58,287 nt of DNA from an uncultured Gemmatimonadota bacterium (lineage in GTDB: Bacteria > Gemmatimonadota > Gemmatimonadetes > Gemmatimonadales > Gemmatimonadaceae): contig CAMLDY010000007.1 in assembly GCA_946478895.1 (NCBI GenBank), positions 1 through 58,287 of the forward strand, written 5' to 3'. Under the pieces are notes generated by a model. The model was given only the letters and a program-made list of their open reading frames with translations, did not search any database and had not been told where the DNA came from. Shown here one piece after another: positions 50,359 to 58,287 of the stretch. The position numbers and the translations under genes are program-made. Each line of letters begins with the position of its first letter. Position 1 is the first letter of the stretch.

Positions 50359-53342
50359 TACGGCTCGCGCTATGCGCAGTCCTCACTCTCGGCGTGGCGA
50401 GTGTGATGCAGGCCCAGGTCCGACGGGCGCCGCCGATAGTGCGCCGCGATACACTGGTTCAAAAGCGCGACACTACTGCCGCCGGCCGTGACACCACTCG
50501 CGCCGGCGCGGCCTCAAAGGATACCACTGCGGCTCCGCGCCAGCTGATCGAGTGGGCCGAAGCCGACTCGGTGATGCAGGCGCTCATGAAGCGCGAAGGT
50601 TATACCGCGACCCGTTATCAGGGCGACACCGCGATATTCGACGCCAGGACGCACAACCTCGAGCTCAAAGGCGTTAAGTCGGGAGTCAATCGCGAGCAGA
50701 CAGTGCTCGTCGGAAAAACCATCACCTACAGCGATTCGACCAAGATCATCATCGCGCGAGGCGACACGGTGATCCTCCGCGATCCGGAACAGCAGGCTGC
50801 CGATGTGATCGCGCGCGGGCAGATGGTGTACAGCGTTGCGCTGCGAAGAGGCTGCGTCACCAATATCAGCACGTCGGTCGAATCGGGCGAAAAATGGTTT
50901 GTCGAAGGCGCGAATGCGTGCTTCGTGAGCCAGCCGGTATTCGTGCCGGATACGAGTCGCGGTCGCGAGACCGCCTTCTACGCGCGGAACGCATCTCTCA
51001 CGAGCTGCGACGACTCCATTCCCGATTATCACTTCCAGGCCAAGCAGATAAAGATGGTCTCGAAGAACATCATGGTGGCGCGGCCGGCGGTGCTGTACAT
51101 CGGAGACGTTCCGATCCTCTGGCTGCCGTTCATCTTCCAGGACATGCGGTCGGGGCGGAGGAGTGGGATACTTACGCCGCGATTCGGTGTCACGGAGCTC
51201 TTTCGCAACAGTCCGACGTATCGCCGCGAGGTCGACAATCTCGGCTATTACTTCGCCCTCAGCGACTATATGGATGCGCAGATTGCGATGGACTGGCGGA
51301 GCGGCAGTCGACCAACGGAAGGCGATCCCGGCTGGGTCCGATTCAACGGAGAGCTGCAGTACCGCTGGCTGGATCGGTTCATGACGGGACGAGTCGGTCT
51401 CTTCCACCACTCCCAGCGCGATGGCACCACCAATACCGGATTGAGCTGGTACCACAGCCAGGATTTCTCGCAGGACACCCATCTTCACACCAACATCAAC
51501 TACGTCACCAATACGTCGATCCAGCGGACGACGACCTTCAATCCGATGCAGGTCCTGGCGTCGATCTCCTCGAACATCGACTACGCGACGAAGATCGGGC
51601 CCGCGTCGCTGGACATTGGTGGCCAGAACACCCAGCACCCCGGCCGCAAGACCGTCGATCGGACCTTCCCGGTCTTCAGCATCACGTCGCCGACGATTGC
51701 GGTGACGTCCTGGCTGGATTGGACGCCGACCTTCAACTACACCACCAGCCAACAGCTGAACAGCGATCAGGCCGGAGATTTCACGTATCGCTTTTTCACC
51801 AATGCGCGGGGCGAGCCGGATTCTGTGGCGCTGAAGCGAAACGCAAGGCAGACGTCGTCGAGCTTCAATACTCCGATTCGAATTGGCGGCTTCACCTGGA
51901 GCAATAGCTTCAAGATGACCGACAACGAGATCGACGCGCCGCAGAACTTCATCGTGCGCGATCCAAACGACTCGTCGAAGCGCACCAACCGAATCTTCGC
52001 CAAAACCTTCGATACCGACGTCGATTGGCAGACGTCGTTCACTTTGCCGAGCATCGGGCACAACTCGCTCAACCTGGTGCCGAGCTTTTCGATCGTGAAC
52101 GTCGACGGCAGTCACGGATTCTGGGTGCGGTCCCACCTGAATGGCGGGCGGTTCGTCACCCAGTCCAAGCGGATCTCCACCGGGCTGTCTGCGTCGCCGA
52201 CGTTGTTCGGGCTGTTTCCGGGCTTCGGTCCCGTGACGCGGTTCAGGCATTCGATCACCCCGCAGCTCACTTGGACCTACGCCCCGAGCGGAAAGCTCAG
52301 CGATGAGTTCCTGCAGGCGACCAATCGCAGCCGCCAGAGCTACCTCGGTACACTGGCGCAGAACAGCCTCACTCTAACGGTTTCGCAGGTCCTCGAGGCG
52401 AAGCTCCGCAGCAGCGATACGAGCAGCACCGCCGAGCCGAAAAAAGTCAGAGTGCTCTCCACCGACTTCTCGGCCTTGTCGTGGGATTTCGAGAGAGCGC
52501 GAAAGACCCACCGGTCCGGGTTCAACTCATCGAACTTCTCCGCCAACTTCACGTCCGATCTGATTCCCGGATTCCGCAGCGGCATCCAGTGGTCGTTGTA
52601 TCAGGGCGACATTCTGAGTGACTCCGCGGTCTTCAAGCCGTTCAGAACCGGCATCAACGCCTCTCTCACCCTCAATAGCCAGTCGGGGATCTTCGGCGTC
52701 TTCAATCGACTTTTTGGTCGCGCGGCTCCGCCGGCGCACCCGCAGGTCGAGAGCGTCGAGCCGAGTCCTGACGATGCCCTCGCCAGCCGTGTTGCGGCGA
52801 CGCCGATCGCTGGTGTCACCTCGCGGAACCGGCAATTCTCGATGCCGGCGACCCAGGGATGGAGCACGACGCTCACTTATTCATCGTCGAGGCAGCGGCC
52901 GCCGACGGGCAGCGGCAACATCATCGACGAGAACTTCTTCGCCACCCAGTGCGCGGCTGCAATCGCCAATCCGATTCTCTACCAGCAGTGCATCGACCTC
53001 GCGCGGACCAACCTCGCCAATACCAAATCACCGCTGCAAAGCGGAATTGGTGGCGGCACATTCATTCGGACGCCTCCCCAGGACAACCTGCAGGCGTCGA
53101 CGAGCTTCCACCTCACTCCCAAATGGAGTGGAACGTGGAACACGAATTACGATTTCACGGCCAGGAAGTTCGGCATGCACACCGTCACTCTGCAGCGCGA
53201 GCTTCATGACTGGCGCGCGATCTTCGGCTTCACCCAGGCGCCGAACGGCAACTTCGCGTTCACCTTCTTCATTGCCCTCAACGCGGAGCCCGATCTAAAA
53301 TTCAACTATGACAAGCAGACCTACCGTCCAGTAGCCCGCTGA
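50355..53342 (+). CDS. lptD: LPS-assembly protein LptD-like outer-membrane barrel
   Basis: A 995-aa secreted protein. A signal peptide (cleavage after VMQAQ near residue 21) is followed by a Thr-rich stretch and the OstA/LptA-like jellyroll (YQGDTAIFDARTHNLELKGV onward). The LptD barrel entry is NIMVARPAVLYIGDVPILWLPFIFQDMRSGRRSGILTPRFG, with many amphipathic strands to the end (FNYDKQTYRPVAR). It would insert lipopolysaccharide into the outer leaflet, implying a diderm with LPS or a similar glycolipid. It is longer than E. coli LptD (784). GTG 50355 overlaps tatC by 4 bases. Confidence 0.85.
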   Translation: MIRLALCAVLTLGVASVMQAQVRRAPPIVRRDTLVQKRDTTAAGRDTTRAGAASKDTTAAPRQLIEWAEADSVMQALMKREGYTATRYQGDTAIFDARTHNLELKGVKSGVNREQTVLVGKTITYSDSTKIIIARGDTVILRDPEQQAADVIARGQMVYSVALRRGCVTNISTSVESGEKWFVEGANACFVSQPVFVPDTSRGRETAFYARNASLTSCDDSIPDYHFQAKQIKMVSKNIMVARPAVLYIGDVPILWLPFIFQDMRSGRRSGILTPRFGVTELFRNSPTYRREVDNLGYYFALSDYMDAQIAMDWRSGSRPTEGDPGWVRFNGELQYRWLDRFMTGRVGLFHHSQRDGTTNTGLSWYHSQDFSQDTHLHTNINYVTNTSIQRTTTFNPMQVLASISSNIDYATKIGPASLDIGGQNTQHPGRKTVDRTFPVFSITSPTIAVTSWLDWTPTFNYTTSQQLNSDQAGDFTYRFFTNARGEPDSVALKRNARQTSSSFNTPIRIGGFTWSNSFKMTDNEIDAPQNFIVRDPNDSSKRTNRIFAKTFDTDVDWQTSFTLPSIGHNSLNLVPSFSIVNVDGSHGFWVRSHLNGGRFVTQSKRISTGLSASPTLFGLFPGFGPVTRFRHSITPQLTWTYAPSGKLSDEFLQATNRSRQSYLGTLAQNSLTLTVSQVLEAKLRSSDTSSTAEPKKVRVLSTDFSALSWDFERARKTHRSGFNSSNFSANFTSDLIPGFRSGIQWSLYQGDILSDSAVFKPFRTGINASLTLNSQSGIFGVFNRLFGRAAPPAHPQVESVEPSPDDALASRVAATPIAGVTSRNRQFSMPATQGWSTTLTYSSSRQRPPTGSGNIIDENFFATQCAAAIANPILYQQCIDLARTNLANTKSPLQSGIGGGTFIRTPPQDNLQASTSFHLTPKWSGTWNTNYDFTARKFGMHTVTLQRELHDWRAIFGFTQAPNGNFAFTFFIALNAEPDLKFNYDKQTYRPVAR

Positions 53343-53344
53343 CG

Positions 53345-54457
53345 TTGACGTCCGCTCCTACGCGTCGGCTCAACATCACTAACGGCGACAGCGCCGCCGG
53401 CACCCTGAGCGATGCCGGCATCGCGGGGAAGATCATCTCCTGGCGGGACGTGCTGCACGAGGGCCCCGTGGATTCGTCTCTGTCGCTGGAGGATCTGAGC
53501 ACCCGGCGCGCGCGCTTCATCGCCGCGCAGGGGTGGGATGATTTCGCGCACGTCAGCGGAAACTTCGCCGAGCGCGATCACGCCATCCGCCACCTCGATT
53601 ACTTCGACGAGGTGGTGCTGTGGTTCGAGGATGACCTGTACGATCAGCTGCAGCTTATCCAGCTGCTCGACTTCTTCGCCGCGACGCCGCGGAAGAAGGT
53701 GTCGCTGGTTGTCGTCGACGGGTACATCCCGCCGCTTTCCGCCAGGCAGATCGCGTTCCTCGACGCCGAGCGGCCCGGCGTCACGAAGGAACAGCTCGAG
53801 CTGGCCGTCAAAGCGTGGCGGGCTTTTGGCTCACCCGACCCGTCCGCAGTGACGGACCTGCTCGACGAATCGACGGCTCCTCTGCCCTACCTAGCGCGCG
53901 CACTCACCCGGCAGCTCGAAGAGTTCCCGTCGACCGACAACGGTCTATCGCGCTCCGAGCGTGAAGCGCTCACTGCAATCGAGGCCGGTCATTCGAGTCC
54001 AGTGCGGGCGTTCCTCGAGGTCGCGCGTCTGCAGGAGAGCATTTTCCTCGGCGACATCGTCTTCTACTCCTACCTGCAACGGCTGAGCGGGAAGAAAAAC
54101 GCGCTCGTCACCTGGAGCGATGGCAGGCCGGTGGTCGCCCCGGATTCAAGCCGCGCTCGCGAATTCGTCGACGGTGAGCTGACGGTCACGCCGTTGGGTC
54201 GCGAGGTTCTGGCGGGCAAGCGGGACTGGCAGACCATCAACACCAGGACCCGCTGGCTCGGCGGGGTAGAGATCGCACCCGGCGCCGCCGGCTGGCGTTG
54301 GGATCGGGATCGGCGTCAGCTGGTGCGGGTCTCTCACCCCACGACGGCCGCACGCGCGAAGCCCACGCGTGCCAAATCGTCTGGCGCGAAGTCCGCCCGG
54401 AAAACTTCACGCGCGGCAAACCCCGCCAAGCCGGCGAAGCGCGCCAAAAAGAAATGA
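53345..54457 (+). CDS. DUF1835-family protein with a lysine-rich tail
   Basis: A 370-aa cytoplasmic protein. The N-terminal LNITNGDSAAGTLSDAGIAGKIISWRDVLHEGPV and WFEDDLYDQLQLIQLLDFF are typical of DUF1835, a family without an assigned biochemical role. The last 40 residues are Ala/Lys/Arg/Pro-rich (AKPTRAKSSGAKSARKTSRA), like histone H1-type tails, suggesting nucleic-acid contact. TTG 53345 starts two bases after lptD. Its stop overlaps hutH. Confidence 0.75.
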   Translation: MTSAPTRRLNITNGDSAAGTLSDAGIAGKIISWRDVLHEGPVDSSLSLEDLSTRRARFIAAQGWDDFAHVSGNFAERDHAIRHLDYFDEVVLWFEDDLYDQLQLIQLLDFFAATPRKKVSLVVVDGYIPPLSARQIAFLDAERPGVTKEQLELAVKAWRAFGSPDPSAVTDLLDESTAPLPYLARALTRQLEEFPSTDNGLSRSEREALTAIEAGHSSPVRAFLEVARLQESIFLGDIVFYSYLQRLSGKKNALVTWSDGRPVVAPDSSRAREFVDGELTVTPLGREVLAGKRDWQTINTRTRWLGGVEIAPGAAGWRWDRDRRQLVRVSHPTTAARAKPTRAKSSGAKSARKTSRAANPAKPAKRAKKK

Positions 54458-55974
54458 CAGAGACGATTCTCATCGACGGTGATTCTCTGACGGTCGATGA
54501 AGCATACGCAGTCGCCGTCGAGCGCCTCCGCGTCAAGCTGGATCCAAAAGCGCGCGAGCGAATGCTGCGCACCCACGCCGTCGTCGACGACATCGTCGCA
54601 CGCAATGCCGTTGTCTACGGAGTCACCACTGGCTTCGGCAAGCTGTCCGAGGTCGCGATACCTCACGACAAGCTCGCCCAGCTGCAGGTGAACCTGGTGC
54701 GAAGCCACGCGTCGGGTGTCGGTGACAGGCTGCCCGAGCGTGAAGTGCGCGCGATGATGCTTCTACGCGCGAATGTCATCGCAAAGGGTTACTCGGGCGC
54801 GCGGCCCGAGCTGGTCGATCTGATTCTGCGGATGCTCAACGCCGACGTGTACCCGCCGATCCCCGAGCAGGGAAGCGTCGGCGCCAGCGGCGACCTCGCG
54901 CCACTCGCTCACCTCGGTCTTGCGCTCATCGGCGAAGGCACTCTGATCAAAGGCGATCGCGAAGCGCCGGCGGCGGCAATGCTGAAGGAGATTGGAGCCG
55001 CACCGCTGGTGCTCGGGCCAAAGGAAGGCATCACTCTCATCAACGGCACGCAGACCCACACCGCGGTCGCCCTCATCGCGCTGGTCCACGCTCGCGCGCT
55101 CTGGCGCACCGCGCACGTCGCCGGCGCGATGTCACTCGAGGCGCTGCTCGGCACGCCGGTCGCCTTCGATGCCCGCATCCACGAAGCCCGGGGGCAGAAG
55201 GGTCAGATGCGATCCGCGGCATTGCTGCGCGATCTTCTCGCCGACAGCGAGGTCCGTGAGTCGCACCGAGTCGGCGATCCGCGAGTTCAGGACCCGTACG
55301 CGTTGCGCTGCATGCCGCAGGTCCACGGCCCGGTGCTTGACGCGCTCGACTTCATCGACGATGCCGTCTCGCGCGAGCTCAACGCCGCCACCGACAACCC
55401 TCTGGTCTTCGAGAACGGCGAAACCCTGAGTGGCGGAAACTTTCACGGCCTCACCGTCGCGATGGCGCTCGATTTCCTTGCCATCGTGCTCACCAATCTC
55501 GCGACGATGGCGGAGAGACGCATCGATCGGCTGGTGCACCCCGATCTCAATCAGGGGCTTCCCGCCTTTCTTACGCCCGACGCAGGCGTTAACTCTGGAT
55601 TCATGATGGCCCAGGTCACCGCCGCCGCACTGGCGAGCGAGTGCAAGGTGCTTTCACATCCAGCGAGCGTCGACACCATTCCCACCGACGGCAGCAAGGA
55701 AGATGTCGTGCCGATGGCGATGGGCGCGGCATGGAAGGCGCGCCGCGTTCTGCGCAATCTCGAAAACATTCTCGCGATCGAGCTGATGTGCGGAGCGCAG
55801 GGAATTGACTTCCGCGCGCCCCTGCGCCCGGGACGCGGAGTGCGCACCGCGCACGAGCGGGTGCGTGACATTGTGCCGCGACTGGAGGCCGATCGCGTGT
55901 TGAGCACCGACATCGCCGCGCTGATGCGCGCGGTGTCGGAGCTGCGCTTCGCGGACATCGGTGCCGTGACATGA
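54454..55974 (+). CDS. hutH: Histidine ammonia-lyase
   Basis: Converts L-histidine to urocanate and ammonia; 506 aa. The MIO cofactor tripeptide Ala144-Ser145-Gly146 lies in [14 protein letters not shown], with Tyr55 in [10 protein letters not shown] and the [13 protein letters not shown] [14 protein letters not shown] motif. ATG 54454 gives the normal start; the 156-base extension is inside the DUF1835 gene and in another frame relation. It overlaps both neighbours by 4 bases, and hutU follows. Confidence 0.94.
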   Translation: MTETILIDGDSLTVDEAYAVAVERLRVKLDPKARERMLRTHAVVDDIVARNAVVYGVTTGFGKLSEVAIPHDKLAQLQVNLVRSHASGVGDRLPEREVRAMMLLRANVIAKGYSGARPELVDLILRMLNADVYPPIPEQGSVGASGDLAPLAHLGLALIGEGTLIKGDREAPAAAMLKEIGAAPLVLGPKEGITLINGTQTHTAVALIALVHARALWRTAHVAGAMSLEALLGTPVAFDARIHEARGQKGQMRSAALLRDLLADSEVRESHRVGDPRVQDPYALRCMPQVHGPVLDALDFIDDAVSRELNAATDNPLVFENGETLSGGNFHGLTVAMALDFLAIVLTNLATMAERRIDRLVHPDLNQGLPAFLTPDAGVNSGFMMAQVTAAALASECKVLSHPASVDTIPTDGSKEDVVPMAMGAAWKARRVLRNLENILAIELMCGAQGIDFRAPLRPGRGVRTAHERVRDIVPRLEADRVLSTDIAALMRAVSELRFADIGAVT

Positions 55975-57674
55975 CAGACCTGAGAGTACCGTTCGATCCC
56001 AAGGCATTCGACGTATCGCATCGCGAGCACGCGAACATCCATGCGCCGCGTGGCACCCAAATCTCCTGCAAGGGATGGCAGCAGGAAGCCGCGCTCCGGA
56101 TGCTGATGAACAACCTGGATCCCGAAGTCGCCGAGCGTCCCGACGATCTGGTGGTTTACGGCGGAACGGGGAAGGCCGCCCGCAACTGGGAGTGCTTCGA
56201 CGCGATCGTGCGCGAGCTCACCAACCTCGGCGGCGATGAAACGCTGCTCGTGCAGAGCGGAAAGCCGGTCGGTGTGTTTCGCACCCACCCCGGCGCGCCG
56301 AGGGTGCTGATCGCGAACAGCAATCTCGTTGGTCGCTGGGCGACGTGGGACGTCTTCCGCGATCTCGAGCGCAAAGGCCTGATGATGTACGGCCAGATGA
56401 CCGCGGGATCGTGGATCTACATCGGCTCGCAGGGAATCGTCCAGGGGACTTACGAGACCCTCGGCTCCGTCGCGCGCAAGCATTTCGGTGGCAGTCTGCG
56501 CGGGCGATTTGTTCTCACCGCGGGGCTTGGTGGAATGGGCGGCGCGCAGCCGCTCGCTGCGACGATGCAGGGCGCCGCCGCGCTGGTCGTGGAAGTCGAT
56601 GAATCGAGGATCGAGAAGCGGCTGCTGACGAAGTATCTCGATCGGGAGGCGCGCAACCTCGACGAGGCTCTCGACCTGATCTCGTCGGCAACGCGCAGCG
56701 GCGAGGCAGTCTCCGTCGGCTTGCCAGGCAACGCCGCGGAAGTGCTGCCGGAGATAGCGCGGCGCGGTATCACGCCCGATGTCGTGACGGATCAGACCAG
56801 CGCCCACGACATGCTGAACGGATACGTGCCAGCTGGAATGTCGCTCGACGAAGCGCTCGCATTGCGCGCTGAAGATCCTGAAGAGTACGTGCGACGCTCG
56901 ACAGCGTCCGCCGTGCAGCACGTCGCCGCCATGCTCGAGATGCAGAAGCGCGGGGCGATTACCTTCGACTACGGCAACAATATCCGCACGGTTGCGTTCG
57001 ACGCCGGGCTCGCAACAGCGTTTGACATTCCGGGGTTCGTGCCCGAGTACATCCGGCCGCTGTTCTGCGAGGGCAAGGGACCGTTCCGCTGGGTCGCGCT
57101 GTCGGGCGATCCCAAGGACATCAGGCGCACCGACGATCTCGCGCTCGAGCTGTTCCCCCAGGATGAGCATCTTCACCGCTGGATCTCGCTCGCACAGAAG
57201 AAAATCACGTTCCAGGGACTGCCGGCCAGAATCTGCTGGCTCGGACAATCCGATCGGGCGAAGTTCGGTGTGGCAATCAACGATCTCGTCGCGACCGGAG
57301 AGATCTCGGCGCCGATCGCCATCGGCCGCGATCATCTGGACACCGGCAGCGTCGCGTCGCCATTTCGCGAGACCGAGGGAATGCGCGACGGATCAGACGC
57401 CGTCGCCGACTGGCCGCTGCTCAACGCGATGCTCAACGTCGCGAGCGGCGCGTCGTGGGTGTCGTTTCATCACGGTGGCGGCGTGGGCATCGGGAACTCG
57501 CTGCACGCCGGCCAGGTGATTGTCGCGGACGGGACGCCGGGGATGCGGGTGCGGCTCGAGCGGGTGCTCACCAACGATCCCGGCACCGGCGTCGCCAGAC
57601 ACGCGGACGCCGGCTACCAGGAAGCCAGGGACACCGCGAAAAAGCACGGGTTGCATCTTCCGATGATCGGCTGA
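55971..57674 (+). CDS. hutU: Urocanate hydratase
   Basis: Second step of histidine degradation, urocanate to imidazolonepropionate, with tightly bound NAD as electrophile; 567 aa. It shows [32 protein letters not shown] for NAD, the catalytic Cys in [20 protein letters not shown], and [27 protein letters not shown] followed by [11 protein letters not shown]. Directly coupled to hutH (ATGA). hutI and hutG are not seen before the window ends; the next gene is a radical SAM protein. Confidence 0.96.
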   Translation: MTDLRVPFDPKAFDVSHREHANIHAPRGTQISCKGWQQEAALRMLMNNLDPEVAERPDDLVVYGGTGKAARNWECFDAIVRELTNLGGDETLLVQSGKPVGVFRTHPGAPRVLIANSNLVGRWATWDVFRDLERKGLMMYGQMTAGSWIYIGSQGIVQGTYETLGSVARKHFGGSLRGRFVLTAGLGGMGGAQPLAATMQGAAALVVEVDESRIEKRLLTKYLDREARNLDEALDLISSATRSGEAVSVGLPGNAAEVLPEIARRGITPDVVTDQTSAHDMLNGYVPAGMSLDEALALRAEDPEEYVRRSTASAVQHVAAMLEMQKRGAITFDYGNNIRTVAFDAGLATAFDIPGFVPEYIRPLFCEGKGPFRWVALSGDPKDIRRTDDLALELFPQDEHLHRWISLAQKKITFQGLPARICWLGQSDRAKFGVAINDLVATGEISAPIAIGRDHLDTGSVASPFRETEGMRDGSDAVADWPLLNAMLNVASGASWVSFHHGGGVGIGNSLHAGQVIVADGTPGMRVRLERVLTNDPGTGVARHADAGYQEARDTAKKHGLHLPMIG

Positions 57675-57675
57675 T

Positions 57676-58287
57676 ATGCTCACGCGCGAGTTCAAGCCGT
57701 GGCACGTGCCGCTGTTTCTCGTGAAGTATGCCTGGCTCACGGCGAAGAAGCGTCCGGTTCTGGTGCACTTCGAGGTGACCATGCGCTGCAACGCGCGCTG
57801 CGGCTTCTGTGACTACTGGAAGACCGATGCCTCGGCGAAGGAGACAGAGCTCAAGTCGTTCGCGGACGCCGCGCGCTTCTTCAATCCGATGGTGATCACT
57901 TTCACCGGTGGCGAGCCGACGTTGAGGCGCGACCTCGAGGACATCGTTAGCGCGGTCAACGACGCGGTGACACTCAAGTACGTGACGCTGATAACCCACG
58001 GCGGGATGCTTTCCGCCGAGCGTGCGCGGTCACTCTGGAAAGCGGGGATCAATCAGTTCAACATCTCGCTCGACTACCTGGATGATCGGCACGACGCCGC
58101 GCGCGGAATTCCCGGGTTGAGTGGTCGGATCATGACCGCCGTTCCGAAGATGCGGGAGATGGGGATCAGCGGCATCCGATTCAACACGGTCATCAAGCAC
58201 GACAACCTCGATCAGCTGCTGCCGATCGTGCGTCGCGCCCGCGAGCTGGGTTGCGGAGTCAATTTCAGCTGCTACACCGACGCCAAG
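57676..58287 (+). CDS. Radical SAM protein, N-terminal part (3' end outside window)
   Basis: 204 codons are visible from ATG 57676, one base after the hutU stop, open to the window edge. The 4Fe-4S motif CNARCGFC (CxxxCxxC) is near residue 38, followed by the SAM-binding TFTGGEPTLRRDLEDI and the strand FNISLDYLDDRHD. This is the SPASM/MoaA-like class with an N-terminal basic segment (REFKPWHVPLFLVKYAWLTAKKRP) reminiscent of HpnH-type or membrane-associated members. Substrate unknown. Placement after hutU may be incidental. Confidence 0.85.
   Translation, partial: MLTREFKPWHVPLFLVKYAWLTAKKRPVLVHFEVTMRCNARCGFCDYWKTDASAKETELKSFADAARFFNPMVITFTGGEPTLRRDLEDIVSAVNDAVTLKYVTLITHGGMLSAERARSLWKAGINQFNISLDYLDDRHDAARGIPGLSGRIMTAVPKMREMGISGIRFNTVIKHDNLDQLLPIVRRARELGCGVNFSCYTDAK

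Noticed and set aside
50514..52250. A 578-residue minus-strand open frame opposite lptD
   Set aside because: It lies wholly inside the LptD-like gene and is His/Arg-rich without motifs; long antisense frames are common at this GC content.
55551..57335. A 594-residue minus-strand open frame opposite hutU
   Set aside because: hutU on the + strand is full length with all motifs; the antisense frame has no recognisable domain and the composition of a shadow frame.

Overview
The window reads as a slice of a high-GC, diderm (outer-membrane) bacterial chromosome, most likely from the Gemmatimonadota or a close relative. The base for this is inference from protein style and gene order: a Tol, Tat and LptD block, a BamD-like lipoprotein, zinc-type S4/L28/L36 ribosomal proteins, and frequent GTG/TTG starts with 1-4 bp stop/start overlaps. 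I recognise 58 protein genes, two of them cut by the window ends, and all lie on the + strand. The only minus-strand gene is tRNA-Leu(CAG). There are no rRNA genes, no intact insertion sequences, no CRISPR array and no phage genes.

Layout. 1-11230 is metabolism: the end of inositol-phosphate synthase, a 2-oxo-acid dehydrogenase complex (E1 alpha, E1 beta, a small membrane protein, E2, no E3), a PHP phosphoesterase, a pteridine-reductase-like SDR, thioredoxin reductase, a metallo-beta-lactamase-fold hydrolase, aspartase and an Rrf2-type regulator with three cysteines. 11291-14920 holds tRNA-Leu, smpB, a cell-wall amidase and pyrD-pyrF. 15285-18674 is the rpmJ-rpsM-rpsK-rpsD-rpoA-rplQ-rpmB transcription/translation block. 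19008-27721 is carB translationally coupled to a WbpD/B/E/A-type pathway for UDP-2,3-diacetamido-2,3-dideoxy-glucuronate, followed by UDP-glucose dehydrogenase. 27755-32461 is a BamD-like lipoprotein, nadD and secA. 32808-39984 is a housekeeping and stress run: radC, rel/spoT, uvrB, tsaE, tsaB, rimI, ssb. 40332-45525 is a LysM protein, haem genes (ccsA/hemX-like, met8-like, hemA) and a sugar epimerase. 45539-53342 is the envelope operon tolQ-tolR-tolA/tonB-tolB-cpoB-tatC-lptD, without pal. 53345-58287 is a DUF1835 protein with a histone-like tail, hutH, hutU and the start of a radical SAM gene.

The most unusual content is non-coding. Each of the four gene-free stretches longer than 300 bp, and one of about 260 bp, holds a long imperfect palindrome. 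Three families are visible: A (two copies, 14953-15155 and 32461-32690), B (two copies flanking the LysM gene, 40047-40203 and 41632-41787) and C (18751-18942). They look like MITE-type or structured repeats. A separate heptamer array, (GCGGGAR)5, occurs three times: twice in frame, in opposite orientations, inside the E2 linkers, and once right after rpsD. Four good sigma70-like promoters with 17-bp spacers were found (tRNA-Leu, rpmJ operon, ssb, LysM gene). The last one argues for a start 81 bp downstream of the longest open frame.
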